Assembly (NCBI GenBank): GCA_029782335.1
Contig: JAKOVA010000123.1
Coordinates: 53,551-117,550 of the forward strand
Direction of reading: 5' to 3'
DNA from: Actinomycetes bacterium
GTDB taxonomy: Bacteria; Actinomycetota; Acidimicrobiia; Acidimicrobiales; Microtrichaceae
Length of the DNA stretch: 64,000 nt
The position numbers and the translations under genes are program-made. A model generated the notes under the pieces. The model saw only the letters and a list, made by a program, of their open reading frames with translations. It was not told the DNA's origin and made no database searches. The first letter of the stretch is position 1; each line of letters begins with the position of its first letter. Positions 9,015-18,588 of the stretch are shown one piece after another.

Positions 9015-9019
9015 GCTAG
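8993..9019. promoter_or_regulatory. CIRCE operator (HrcA binding site)
   Basis: The inverted repeat is TTAGCACTC (8993-9001), nine-base spacer (9002-9010), GAGTGCTAG (9011-9019), differing from the CIRCE consensus only in the last base. An extra half-site TAGCACTC follows at 9017-9024, making 9012-9023 a perfect 12-bp palindrome. Known HrcA biology implies that groL is repressed until heat or unfolded protein titrates GroEL. Confidence 0.95.
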
Positions 9020-9039
9020 CACTCGGACATGGAGAGTGA

Positions 9040-10719
<1,680 letters not shown>

Positions 10720-10740
10720 GTCCAACCTGACGCACGCCAC

Positions 10741-10773
10741 GAGGGGGCGGCGGGCTTCGGCCCCCGCCCCCTC
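10741..10773 (+). terminator. Rho-independent-like hairpin after groL
   Basis: The arms GAGGGGGCGG (10741-10750) and CCGCCCCCTC (10764-10773) are perfectly complementary. An inner GGGC-TTCG-GCCC closes the loop with a stable UUCG tetraloop, leaving one bulged C at 10751. There is no T-tract, which is common for terminators in high-GC actinobacteria. Confidence 0.8.
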
Positions 10774-10801
10774 GTCGCGCCCGCGCCGGCCCCACCATCG
10801 G

Positions 10802-10853
10802 CGATCTTGTCGTGACAAGTTCGCCACGTCGTGAACTTGTCACGACAAGATCG
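10802..10853. repeat. Inverted palindromic repeat unit 1 (REPIN-like)
   Basis: Two 21-bp arms, 10802-10822 and 10833-10853, are perfect reverse complements separated by 10 bases. Each arm is itself nearly palindromic around CTTGTC-GT-GACAAG. The GTG start of the following nuclease gene (10831) lies at the spacer/right-arm border. A degenerate second copy lies at 11665-11715, at the other end of the gene. Confidence 0.9.
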
Positions 10854-11682
10854 GCGGACGGTGCCGCCACGATGGCGCCGGTGTCCTCTGTGCGGCGTGG
10901 CAGTTGGGACGGCTCCCCGCCGGCACGGGCGGCTGATGGACCAGCTGGCCGACTTGCTGGCCGACCTCGGCGGCGGTGCCGCCTGCCGATCGACCGCGGC
11001 AGCTCTGCATCAGTTTCCCGGGTACCGCCTCGAACGACCGTTCCACGTCGTGTTGGAGCGACCTCGGCGTCTCGTTCGGGTCAACCACCACCTGCACACC
11101 TCGACGGCGCTCGAGCGGGTCGACCTGTGCACCCTCGAGGGCGTCCGGGCGACCTCGCCCAGCCGAACGATCATCGACCTGGCCAGCCGCTCGACGCCCG
11201 ACCACACTCGGGCCCTGATCGCCTTCGCCACGGGAGCGGGCCTGACGAGTGTCGACCTGCTCTTCCGGCGCATTGCCGCACTCCGGTCACGCGGCCGCGC
11301 TGGCGTACGCCCGACGCTGGCCGTCCTGGCGAACATCGAGGCCGGGTCGAACCGTCCATCGTGGTTGGAGCGAGAGTTCCTCGAACTGCTCCAGAGCGCC
11401 GGCCTCCCGCGTCCGTCGACCGAGCAGGTGCTGGCCCGCCGTGGCACGCACTTGATCCGCGTCGACGCGCACTTCGACGGCACGCCGCTCGTCGTCGAGC
11501 TGCTCGGCTACGCCTTCCATCGCACGGTCATGCAGATGGAAACCGATGCCGAGCGACTCAACCGGCTGCAGATGGCCGGCTACGTCGTGCTCCAGTTCAC
11601 GTACCTGCAGGTTGCCGAGCGCCCGGACTGGGTGGTTGAGGAGGTCCGCGCCGCCCTCCACCACTTTTCGGTCGTGACATGA
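10831..11682 (+). CDS. DUF559/Vsr-like endonuclease protein, apparently N-terminally shortened
   Basis: A 283-aa frame whose C-terminal domain (about 175-262) resembles DUF559, a Vsr/PD-(D/E)xK-type nuclease fold: E180/E182, RVDAHF with D212, VVELLGYAFH with E223 and H230, then QMAGYVVLQFTYLQV. Relatives usually begin with an AbiEi-type winged helix; here homology appears to begin only near residue 22 (GVAVGTAPRRHGRL) and the usual helix is absent. The first codons are made of the palindromic repeat and the stop codon sits in its second copy. The EVDG-type motif reads ELLG, so activity is uncertain. The real start may be ATG 10936. It may be a repeat-associated nuclease or a decaying remnant. 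Confidence 0.65.
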   Translation: MNLSRQDRRTVPPRWRRCPLCGVAVGTAPRRHGRLMDQLADLLADLGGGAACRSTAAALHQFPGYRLERPFHVVLERPRRLVRVNHHLHTSTALERVDLCTLEGVRATSPSRTIIDLASRSTPDHTRALIAFATGAGLTSVDLLFRRIAALRSRGRAGVRPTLAVLANIEAGSNRPSWLEREFLELLQSAGLPRPSTEQVLARRGTHLIRVDAHFDGTPLVVELLGYAFHRTVMQMETDAERLNRLQMAGYVVLQFTYLQVAERPDWVVEEVRAALHHFSVVT

Positions 11683-11715
11683 ATGGCACGTCGCCAACTT
11701 GTCACGACAAGTTCG
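11665..11715. repeat. Palindromic repeat unit 2 (degenerate direct copy of unit 1)
   Basis: The right arm AACTTGTCACGACAAGTT (11696-11713) and the spacer (GCACGTCG) match unit 1. The left arm retains GTCGTGACA (11671-11679). From GTCGTGACA to the end of the right arm the spacing is identical in both units (32 bases after the shared block), so this is the same repeat in direct orientation. The nuclease stop codon (11680-11682) lies inside it. Confidence 0.8.
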
Positions 11716-11727
11716 CTGTGGGCGGGT

Positions 11728-11790
11728 GTCAGCCAGTGCCCCGGCGGGGGGGTGGTCAGCCAGCTGCCCTGGCGGGGGGTGGGTCAGCCG
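11728..11790. repeat. Short tandem repeat, about 27-28 bp, 2.3 copies
   Basis: Units begin with GTCAGC at 11728, 11755 and 11783 and share a following G-rich run (CCCCGGCGGGG or similar). The last partial copy runs into the stop codon of the MoaD-like gene. It is probably a replication-slippage product just downstream of that gene. Confidence 0.7.
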
Positions 11791-12059
11791 CCGGCGACGG
11801 CGGGGATGATGCTGACGGTGCTGCCGGCGGGGACGGGCGTGTTCAGCCCATCGAGGTAACGCACGTCGTCGTCGGCGACGAAGACGTTGACGAACTTGCG
11901 CAGCGCGCCGTCCTCGTCGAGCAGGCGGTCACGAAGGCCCGGGTTGGCCGCATCGAGGTTGTCGATCACCTCGGTCAGCGTGGCCCCCTCGACCTGCAGG
12001 CTCGGCGCGCCACCGGTGAGCGGGCGCATCGTGGTGGGGATTCGAACGGTCACGGCCAT
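11784..12059 (-). CDS. MoaD/ThiS-family sulfur carrier protein
   Basis: A 91-aa beta-grasp protein that ends in the Gly-Gly tail needed for C-terminal adenylation and thiocarboxylate formation. The body (PTTMRPLTGGAPSL, VNVFVADDDVRYLDGL, STVSIIPAVAGG) resembles MoaD and the CysO-type carriers of actinobacteria. Such carriers give sulfur to molybdopterin, cysteine or thiamine synthesis. No E1-like enzyme or cysteine synthase partner is adjacent, so the pathway is unknown. A second MoaD-like gene lies at 54725. Confidence 0.85.
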   Translation of the reverse strand: MAVTVRIPTTMRPLTGGAPSLQVEGATLTEVIDNLDAANPGLRDRLLDEDGALRKFVNVFVADDDVRYLDGLNTPVPAGSTVSIIPAVAGG

Positions 12060-12110
12060 GGGCAGAAATGCTACCGACTTGATCGGGAATTGGCCGTGGG
12101 GGTGCGCCGA

Positions 12111-13592
12111 TCAGCGGGGAGCTGTCGGGCGCCGGTCGGCCCACGGCGCGGCAGCCTCCAGCTGGGCGGCCACCCGCACCAGCAGCGGTTCGGCGGCGAA
12201 CCCGCCCACCAGTTGCACGCCGACGGGCAGGCCGCCGGCCGTCCAGTGCAGCGGCAGGCTGACGGCCGGCTGGCCGGTGCTGTTGAACTGGGCGGTGAAC
12301 AGCAGGTACTCCAGCACGTGCTCGGTCAGCTGCGGATTGGTCGGGCTGATGTAGCCGATCGGCGCCGGGGGCTTGGCCAGCACCGGGCTGACCAGCAGGT
12401 CGAAGCCCGGGCGCCCGTCCAGCGGGTGCCACCATTCGAGCATCCGTCGTGACCAGGCGTGCATGGTGGTGACGGCATCGAGGTACTGGGCGGCGGACAT
12501 CGCCGCACCGATCTCGGCGTAGAGCAGGTTGTGGGCCTCGTAATGCTCGTCGGTCACGGGGAAGCCGGCGATCGACTCGAACCACGCCTTGTCCGCCGCC
12601 GAGCAGGCCATGACGACTGCGGAGAAGGCGCCACGGAACTCGTCGGCCGTCAGCGCATCGGGCCAGGCCTCCTCGACGTGATGGCCGAGCGACTCCAGCA
12701 GCCGGCCGGCCCCCTCGGCGGCGGCCACGCACTCCGGACCCACGGCGTCGCCGAGGGACCGCCCGCTGAACACACCGATGCGCAGCCGACCCGGATCGGC
12801 GCCGACCTCGGCCGACAGCGGGCCGGCGAGTGGCGGGGCGATGTACGGGTCGCCGGGCTCGTAGCCGATCATCACATCGAGTGCCGCCGCCGTGTCCCGG
12901 ACGGTGCGGGTCACCACCCCGTCGGTGGTGCAGCCGGCCCACGACTCGCCGACGGCCGGGCCGCTGCTGATCCGGCCGCGTGACGGCTTCAACCCGACCA
13001 GCCCGCACGCCGAGGCGGGGATGCGGATCGACCCGCCGCCATCGCCGGCGTGCCCGATGGCGACGATGCCGGCGGCGACGGCTGCGGCGGACCCGCCAGA
13101 GCTTCCACCCGTGGAGTGCGCGGGATTCCACGGGTTGCGGCAGGCCCCGTAGGCCAGCGACTCGGTGCTGATGATCGTGCCCAGCTCGGGAACGTTGGTC
13201 CGCCCGATGCTGACGAATCCGGCGCGCCGCAGCCGACGGTAGAGGTAGGAGTCCTCCGGCGCCCGGTAGCCGAGCTGGCGCATCAGCCGGGTCCCGAAGT
13301 GCATCGGTTCGCCGGCCTGGGCGCACCCCAGGTCCTTGATGACCATCGGGACCCCGGCGAACGGTCCCCAGGCAGCCGGCCCGCCCGCATCGACTGCGGC
13401 GGCCTCGGCCCGGGCGGCCTCGTGGCGCGGGTGGATGATGGCGTTGAGCGTCGGGTTCCATCGCTCGGCCGCGGCGATGGCAGCGTCGACCAGCTCGGTG
13501 GCGGTGACCTCGCCTCGGCGGATCAGGTCGGCCTGGGCGACACCGTCGAGGTGGGAGAGCTCGCCGGGCGCCGTGGACTCGGGTGCGGTCAT
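12111..13592 (-). CDS. Amidase-signature (AS) family amidase
   Basis: A 493-aa protein from ATG 13592. The AS-family Ser-cisSer-Lys triad is visible: Lys in [10 protein letters not shown], cis-Ser in [12 protein letters not shown] and the nucleophile Ser in [12 protein letters not shown]. The enzyme hydrolyses a carboxamide or related bond; AS-family substrates range widely (GatA, fatty-acid amides, aryl amides) and no gatB/gatC neighbours are present, so it is not part of tRNA amidation. There is no signal peptide. It diverges from the glycerate kinase gene across about 47 bases. Confidence 0.92.
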   Translation of the reverse strand: MTAPESTAPGELSHLDGVAQADLIRRGEVTATELVDAAIAAAERWNPTLNAIIHPRHEAARAEAAAVDAGGPAAWGPFAGVPMVIKDLGCAQAGEPMHFGTRLMRQLGYRAPEDSYLYRRLRRAGFVSIGRTNVPELGTIISTESLAYGACRNPWNPAHSTGGSSGGSAAAVAAGIVAIGHAGDGGGSIRIPASACGLVGLKPSRGRISSGPAVGESWAGCTTDGVVTRTVRDTAAALDVMIGYEPGDPYIAPPLAGPLSAEVGADPGRLRIGVFSGRSLGDAVGPECVAAAEGAGRLLESLGHHVEEAWPDALTADEFRGAFSAVVMACSAADKAWFESIAGFPVTDEHYEAHNLLYAEIGAAMSAAQYLDAVTTMHAWSRRMLEWWHPLDGRPGFDLLVSPVLAKPPAPIGYISPTNPQLTEHVLEYLLFTAQFNSTGQPAVSLPLHWTAGGLPVGVQLVGGFAAEPLLVRVAAQLEAAAPWADRRPTAPR

Positions 13593-13639
13593 CCCCGAAC
13601 TGTAGGGGCGCAGGCGGCGTCGAGTCGTAGCCTCTCGGC

Positions 13640-14626
13640 GTGCGTGTGGTCGCAGCTGCCGACAAGTTCCGCGGCTCGGCCAGCGCGGCCCAGGTGGTGG
13701 AGGCCATCGGCGCGGCCTGCTGGGAGTTGGGCCACGACTGCGTCGAGGTACCGATGGCGGACGGCGGCGAGGGGACACTGGAGGTGCTCGGGGGGCCGAC
13801 TCGCCAGTCGGTGGTCACCGGTCCCCTGGGCGATCCGGTCACGGCGGCCTGGCGGCTGAGCGGTGGGGTCGCCGTGATCGAGATGGCGGCCGCGTCCGGG
13901 CTCGAACTGGTGGGCGGGCGCTCCGGCAACGATGCCCTGGCCGCCACCACGACGGGCACCGGCGAACTGATCGACCAGGCGCTCGATGCCGGAGCACGCA
14001 CGATCATCGTCTGCCTGGGCGGGTCGGCCACCACTGACGGGGGCCTCGGCGCGGTGCGGGCGATCACCGCGCCGGCCCGGCTGCGCCGGGTGGAGCTCCT
14101 GGTGGCCTGCGACGTCGACACCGCCTTCGTCGACGCCGCCGCCGTCTTCGGCCCGCAGAAGGGGGCCAGCCCGGCCCAGGTTCGCCTGCTCACCGCCCGC
14201 CTGGAGCGCCTCGCCCAGGTCTACCGCCACGACTACGGCATCCACCTCGAGGGTGTGACCGGGGCCGGCGCGGCGGGCGGGTTGGCCGGAGGTCTCGCCG
14301 CGCTGGGCGGGCGGCTGGTGCCCGGCTTCGACCTCGTGGCCGACCGGGTCGATCTCCACGACAAGCTGGCCGGTGCCGATCTGGTCATCACCGGCGAGGG
14401 CCATCTCGACGCGCAGAGCTTCGCCGGGAAGGTGGTCGGCGGGGTGGCGGCCATGGCCGCCGACTGCGGAGTCGAGGTGGCCGCGGTGGTGGGACGATCC
14501 GATGACGAGGTGCGCGACCGGATCCGCCACGTCAGCCTGGTCGAGCGGTACGGCGAGGAGCGAGCTCTGGCCGAGCCGCTCGGCTGCATCCGCCGCGCCA
14601 CGGCGGAGCTGCTGAGCGGAGGCTGA
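13640..14626 (+). CDS. Glycerate kinase (GarK/GlxK family)
   Basis: A 328-aa protein, slightly shorter than the usual 370-380. The family N-terminus (ADKFRGSASAAQVVEAI), the substrate loop VPMADGGEGTLEVL and the glycine-rich CLGGSATTDGGLGA are clear. It phosphorylates D-glycerate with ATP, linking glyoxylate or sugar-acid breakdown to glycolysis. The start is GTG 13640. It is convergent with the LytR_C gene; the two stop codons lie within one 17-bp palindrome. Confidence 0.93.
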   Translation: MRVVAAADKFRGSASAAQVVEAIGAACWELGHDCVEVPMADGGEGTLEVLGGPTRQSVVTGPLGDPVTAAWRLSGGVAVIEMAAASGLELVGGRSGNDALAATTTGTGELIDQALDAGARTIIVCLGGSATTDGGLGAVRAITAPARLRRVELLVACDVDTAFVDAAAVFGPQKGASPAQVRLLTARLERLAQVYRHDYGIHLEGVTGAGAAGGLAGGLAALGGRLVPGFDLVADRVDLHDKLAGADLVITGEGHLDAQSFAGKVVGGVAAMAADCGVEVAAVVGRSDDEVRDRIRHVSLVERYGEERALAEPLGCIRRATAELLSGG

Positions 14627-14639
14627 CGGAATCCGTCAG
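14623..14639. repeat. Palindrome spanning two convergent stop codons
   Basis: CTGACGGA (14623-14630) and TCCGTCAG (14632-14639) are exact reverse complements around one base. The TGA codons of glycerate kinase and of the minus-strand LytR_C gene are both inside it. It could act as a small bidirectional terminator, though the stem is short. Confidence 0.55.
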
Positions 14640-15301
14640 GTGCCGGCGGTCGCCGTGCTGCCGCCACCCGCCGTCGTGTCGGACGTGGTGCTGCTGGCCC
14701 CGGCGCACATCTTCTGCAGCGTCTTGCCGGCCTTGTCCGATCCGAGCATGACGATGACCCCGGTGCCGGCGTCGGGCTTCGGGTCGAGCGCCAGCGTGGC
14801 AGGCTGCTCCTTCGGATCGCCCTTGATGCACATGTCGCGCTTGACGGCGAGCGCCACCTTCTGGGCGGCGGTGTTGCCGGACACGTAGTAGACGACTGTG
14901 GTGGTCAGCTTGGTGGACGAGGAGATGGGCGTGCTGGTCGTGTAGCCCTTGTCCTTCAGCAGGTTGCTGGCCAGCTTGGCGACGCCGGAGGTCGGTGACG
15001 CGTTGGCCACCTGGACCGGCGAGCCCTTGATCGACGGTGTCAGCGTGCCGGCGTCGGTGCTGGGGGTGCCGCCGCTGGTGTCGGCGGTGCCTCCCGTGCC
15101 GAGATCGACGGTCGTGCTCAGCGTGGTGTTCAGCGCCGGCACCGTGTCCTGCGGCTTGGTCGTGGTGCCGTCGTCGTCGCTCAACTTCTTCAGCACCAGC
15201 AGCCCGAGGATGACGGCGACGACGGCGACTCCAATGGCGACGGTCGAGCCCATGGGCAGGCCGCTGCGGCCGGCGGGCTTCGAGGGTTGCTCGGCACTCA
15301 T
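14636..15301 (-). CDS. LytR_C domain membrane protein
   Basis: A 221-aa protein from ATG 15301, with a GGAG ribosome site upstream. A single membrane helix (about 18-37, STVAIGVAVVAVILGLLVL) is followed by a Thr/Ser/Gly-rich linker and then a LytR_C domain (about 95-200), for example VQVANASPTSGVAKLASNLL. LytR_C domains occur on LCP cell-wall ligases and on stand-alone actinobacterial proteins, exposed outside the membrane. There is no LCP catalytic domain here. It is co-transcribed with the DUF3263 gene, a recurrent actinobacterial pairing. Confidence 0.85.
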   Translation of the reverse strand: MSAEQPSKPAGRSGLPMGSTVAIGVAVVAVILGLLVLKKLSDDDGTTTKPQDTVPALNTTLSTTVDLGTGGTADTSGGTPSTDAGTLTPSIKGSPVQVANASPTSGVAKLASNLLKDKGYTTSTPISSSTKLTTTVVYYVSGNTAAQKVALAVKRDMCIKGDPKEQPATLALDPKPDAGTGVIVMLGSDKAGKTLQKMCAGASSTTSDTTAGGGSTATAGT

Positions 15302-15327
15302 CGTGGTGCTCCTTTGTCCGGTATCGA

Positions 15328-15654
15328 TTAGGCGCGAGACGTCGACCCGGCCTCGGCGGACGTGCCGTCGAGGTGGGCCCGACGACGCCGTTCTCTCCCC
15401 CGCCGCAAGCGGCGGACCACGAGTGGATCGAGATCCAGCGCCGCCGGGTGGTCGATGACCCGGCTGAGTTCGAGATTGTAGTCCTCCAGCGAGCAGCCGA
15501 ACCGCGCCCGGACGGTTTCCACCTTGTCGCCGTCCTCGGTGAACCAACGGCCTTCGAAGCGCAACATGGCCACGGCGCGCTCGGAGAGTGCGGCCGGATG
15601 GTCACCGGGCAGGGCGGGTGCGGATTCGGAGACGCGATCGTCGGGGGAACTCAC
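15328..15654 (-). CDS. DUF3263 protein
   Basis: A 108-aa protein from GTG 15654. The DUF3263 core (AVAMLRFEGRWFTEDGDKVE, then LEDYNLELSRVIDHPAALDLDPLVVRRLRR, about 28-85) is clear. This small helical domain is typical of actinobacteria; a DNA-binding role has been supposed from its shape and basic C-terminus but I know of no firm function. It lies 26 bases upstream of the LytR_C gene, in the same operon. Confidence 0.82.
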   Translation of the reverse strand: MSSPDDRVSESAPALPGDHPAALSERAVAMLRFEGRWFTEDGDKVETVRARFGCSLEDYNLELSRVIDHPAALDLDPLVVRRLRRGRERRRRAHLDGTSAEAGSTSRA

Positions 15655-15712
15655 CGGTACAGCCTGCCCGTTACGCAGGTGTAATTACAAGTAGGGCATC
15701 CGAGCCGTTGGC

Positions 15713-16360
15713 GTGACCGACCTACGCTGGGCGGCCGTGGACCACCGCCCGTTCCTGATCGGCGTCGCCGGCGGATCGAGCTCGGGAAAGACGACGGTCA
15801 GCGAACGGCTGGCCGCGCTCGCCGGCAGCGCGGCGGTGGCACTGATCAAGCTCGACTCGTACTACGTCGACCATCCGGAACTGCCCGTCGAACAGCGGGC
15901 GATGGTGAACTACGACCACCCCGACGCCTTCGACTGGCAGTTGCTCAACGATCATGTGGCCGCGCTCACCGCCGGGGCCAGCGTGCCGGTCCCGGTGTAC
16001 GACTACGTCCACCACCGCCGCGGCGACGAGGTCCGCACCATCCACCCTGCCCGGATCATCGTCGTCGACGGCATCCTCGTGCTCGCCGAGCCGGTGCTGC
16101 GTGACCGCTTCGACCTCAAGGTGTTCGTCGATGCCGAGGCGGACATCCGCTTCATCCGCCGGCTGCGCCGGGACATGGTCGAGCGTGGTCGCAGCGCCGA
16201 CAGCATCATCGAGCAGTATCTGACGACGGTGAAACCGTGCCACGAGCAGTTCATCGAGCCGAGCAAGCGCTACGCCGACGTGATCATCCCCCACGGCGGG
16301 CGCAACGAGGCCGCGCTCGACGTCCTGCTGGCCCGGGTGCGTGAACTCGCCGACGTGTGA
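15713..16360 (+). CDS. udk: Uridine kinase-like P-loop kinase
   Basis: A 215-aa protein of the uridine/phosphoribulokinase fold. The Walker A loop GVAGGSSSGKTT (about 17-28) and the substrate region LIKLDSYYVDHPELP, then NYDHPDAFDW, are typical of Udk, which phosphorylates uridine and cytidine for pyrimidine salvage. The start is taken as GTG 15713; a GTG eight codons later would also keep the P-loop. It stands alone, followed by the sugar-dehydrogenase gene. Confidence 0.9.
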   Translation: MTDLRWAAVDHRPFLIGVAGGSSSGKTTVSERLAALAGSAAVALIKLDSYYVDHPELPVEQRAMVNYDHPDAFDWQLLNDHVAALTAGASVPVPVYDYVHHRRGDEVRTIHPARIIVVDGILVLAEPVLRDRFDLKVFVDAEADIRFIRRLRRDMVERGRSADSIIEQYLTTVKPCHEQFIEPSKRYADVIIPHGGRNEAALDVLLARVRELADV

Positions 16361-16415
16361 TGCCCCCAGGGCTGACCCCATTGCCACGGCGACGGGTCGG
16401 GCCTACCATGCGCGG

Positions 16416-17543
16416 ATGCGACGGTTCCGTGTCGCCGCCGCCGTCGGCGCCCTGGTGTGCTCGACGATCGTGCCGGCGCTCCCCACGGCTGCTGCACCTG
16501 CTCGGCCCCAGGTGGCCGGCCCGGCGCTCCACGTCGAGCAGTTGGTCACCGGCCTGTCGATCCCGTGGGACGTGGCGCCCACGGCCGACGGTCTGCTGTA
16601 CACCGAGCGGGCCGGACGGGTCTGGTTCCGCACCACCGGCGGCGTCGCCCGGCGGATCGCCGCGTGGATGGGTGACCTGTGGGTGTCCGGTGAGACCGGG
16701 CTGATGGCCATCGCCATCGACCCGGCCTTTGCCAGCAACCGTCGGGTGTACACCTGCCAGGGGACCACGGACCGGTACAACACGGTGCAGGTGGTGGCGT
16801 GGAGGATGGACGCCGGCTACACCCGGATGATCCGGGTCAACGACCCGCTCGTCGGCGGGATCGATGGGCGATCCGGTCGTCACGGCGGGTGCCAGTTGCG
16901 CTTCGACACGGCCGGTCGCCTGCACATCGGCACGGGCGACGCGGCGTACGGCACCAACCCGCAGAACCGGTGGTCACTGGCAGGCAAGACGCTGCGGGTC
17001 AACCGGTTCACCGGCGCCGGCGTGTCCGGCAACCTCACCTACGGCGACCACCGCATCTACACCATCGGACACCGCAACGTGCAGGGTCTGGCCGTGGCCC
17101 CGGACGGGACGATGTACGAGGTCGAGCACGGCACCGATCGGGACGACGAGATCAACGTGCTGATCGCTCGGCGCAACTACGGCTGGAACCCGGTGCCCGG
17201 GTACAACGAGACCCGCCCGATGACCGACCTGGTGCGCTACCCGACGGCCGTGCGCGCCGTGTGGACGTCGGGGTACCCGACCGTGGCTACCAGCGGCGCG
17301 GCCTTCCTGGTCGGTTCGCAGTGGGGGGCGTACAACGGCGCGCTGGCCGTGGCCTGCCTGAAGGGCAGCCAGCTGCGCATCTTCCGGATCGTCAACGGAG
17401 CGGTCGTCAGCCAGTGGATCCCGGCCGAGCTCGACCACACCTACGGCCGGTTGCGCGCCGCCGAGCTCGGGCCGGACGGGGCGTTGTACGTCACCACCAG
17501 CAACGGAAGCGCCGACTCGATCCTGCGGATCACGCCGGCCTGA
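16416..17543 (+). CDS. Secreted PQQ-dependent sugar dehydrogenase-like protein (GSDH fold)
   Basis: A 375-aa protein from ATG 16416 with a Sec signal peptide (about 1-27, cleaved after an Ala-rich stretch). The rest is a six-bladed beta-propeller of the glucose/sorbosone dehydrogenase family: LSIPWDVAPTADGLLYTER, TGLMAIAIDPAFASNRRVYT, RHGGCQLRFDTAGRLHIGTGD and INVLIARRNYGWNP. The His in RHGGCQL matches the position of the catalytic base. Known members oxidise sugars outside the membrane with PQQ; the sugar here is unknown. Confidence 0.85.
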   Translation: MRRFRVAAAVGALVCSTIVPALPTAAAPARPQVAGPALHVEQLVTGLSIPWDVAPTADGLLYTERAGRVWFRTTGGVARRIAAWMGDLWVSGETGLMAIAIDPAFASNRRVYTCQGTTDRYNTVQVVAWRMDAGYTRMIRVNDPLVGGIDGRSGRHGGCQLRFDTAGRLHIGTGDAAYGTNPQNRWSLAGKTLRVNRFTGAGVSGNLTYGDHRIYTIGHRNVQGLAVAPDGTMYEVEHGTDRDDEINVLIARRNYGWNPVPGYNETRPMTDLVRYPTAVRAVWTSGYPTVATSGAAFLVGSQWGAYNGALAVACLKGSQLRIFRIVNGAVVSQWIPAELDHTYGRLRAAELGPDGALYVTTSNGSADSILRITPA

Positions 17544-17555
17544 TCCGCGTGATGC

Positions 17556-18206
17556 TCAACCCGTGACGCCGAGGTAGCGCAGCACCGCGACGACCCGGCG
17601 GTTGTGGTCCAGATCCTCGATCAGGCCGAGCTTGTCGAGGATGTTGCGCACGTGGACCTCCACCGTCCGCTCCGACAGGTACAGCCGGCGGGCGATGCCG
17701 GCGTTGCTCAGCCCCTCGGCCACCAGTGCCACCACCTGGCGCTCGCGCTCGGACAGGCCGACCTCGGCGAGGGCGTCGTCCTTCGGGCGAAGCAGCTTGG
17801 CCACGACCGCTGGATCGATCACGCACTCGCCTGCCGCCACCCGTCGCACGGCGTCGACGACGGCGGCCGGATCCATGACCCGGTCCTTCAGCAGGTACCC
17901 GACCTTGCCGACCCCCGAGGCGATCAGCGGTGCCACATCCTCGGCTTCGATGAACTGCGACACGATCAACGCCGCGCACTGTCGGTGCAGCGAACGGATC
18001 TCGTCGGCCAGGCGGAGGCCCTCGTCCCGAAGTGTCGGCGGGAGCCGGACGTCCAGGATGGCGACATCCGGCTGGGCGTGCGCGACGAGCGCCCGGGCGG
18101 CGGCGTAGTCGGCGGCAACGCCGACGATCTCGAAGCCGGCCTGTTCGAGGATGGTGACCAGTCCCTGACGAGTCAGGAGCTGGTCCTCGGCCACCATCAC
18201 CCGCAC
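17556..18206 (-). CDS. NarL/LuxR-type response regulator
   Basis: A 216-aa protein from GTG 18206. The receiver domain (about 1-120) has the acidic pair E7-D8, phospho-acceptor D52 in AILDVRLP and the conserved Lys in YLLKDRV. The C-terminal LuxR helix-turn-helix (about 148-205) contains [20 protein letters not shown]. It should bind DNA when phosphorylated. Immediately upstream lies only the tail of a histidine kinase gene, so its natural partner appears to have been lost. Confidence 0.92.
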   Translation of the reverse strand: MRVMVAEDQLLTRQGLVTILEQAGFEIVGVAADYAAARALVAHAQPDVAILDVRLPPTLRDEGLRLADEIRSLHRQCAALIVSQFIEAEDVAPLIASGVGKVGYLLKDRVMDPAAVVDAVRRVAAGECVIDPAVVAKLLRPKDDALAEVGLSERERQVVALVAEGLSNAGIARRLYLSERTVEVHVRNILDKLGLIEDLDHNRRVVAVLRYLGVTG

Positions 18207-18481
18207 GGGATCACCGCCTCCACCTCTGGACCGCCGCCGAGACGGCCGCCGAGCGCGGCGATCAAGTCGGGCAGCACCCCGTCCGCCCCGGCGCGACGCT
18301 CGGCGACATCGGACGAGATGGTCAGCTGGCCGTGGGTGACGACGGCATGCAGCCGGCGCGCCCCATGGCCGACCGCCTCGGCAAGGACGGCGTAGGCGGC
18401 ACGCTCCACCTCCGGCGCCAGGCGGGTGGTGGGCAGCCCGCTCAGTTCGACGGCTGCGCATCCGAGCTGACGCTCAACCCA
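18197..18481 (-). pseudogene. Remnant of a histidine kinase (HATPase tail only)
   Basis: About 94 codons are open from after a stop at 18482-18484. They align by eye with the end of a NarL-type sensor kinase: [22 protein letters not shown] (N-box region, but the catalytic Asn is missing: GHGARR), then [24 protein letters not shown], which matches the last G-box and strand. No dimerisation or sensor domain and no ATG are present. The fragment overlaps the start of the response regulator by 10 bases, as an intact kinase gene would. The remaining intergenic DNA to 18588 shows nothing I recognise. Confidence 0.6.
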
Positions 18482-18588
18482 CTACGTGACAACACGCACC
18501 ACCGACCGGCCACCGTCCCGAACCGATTGCGCCTGCGCCGACCGCCCCCCTCGCCACGCTACTTCGGTCGCTGGCATGCTGGGCGCGG

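Noticed and set aside
10802-11715. An insertion sequence with terminal inverted repeats
   Set aside because: The repeat units are in direct, not inverted, orientation, no transposase is encoded and no target duplication is visible.
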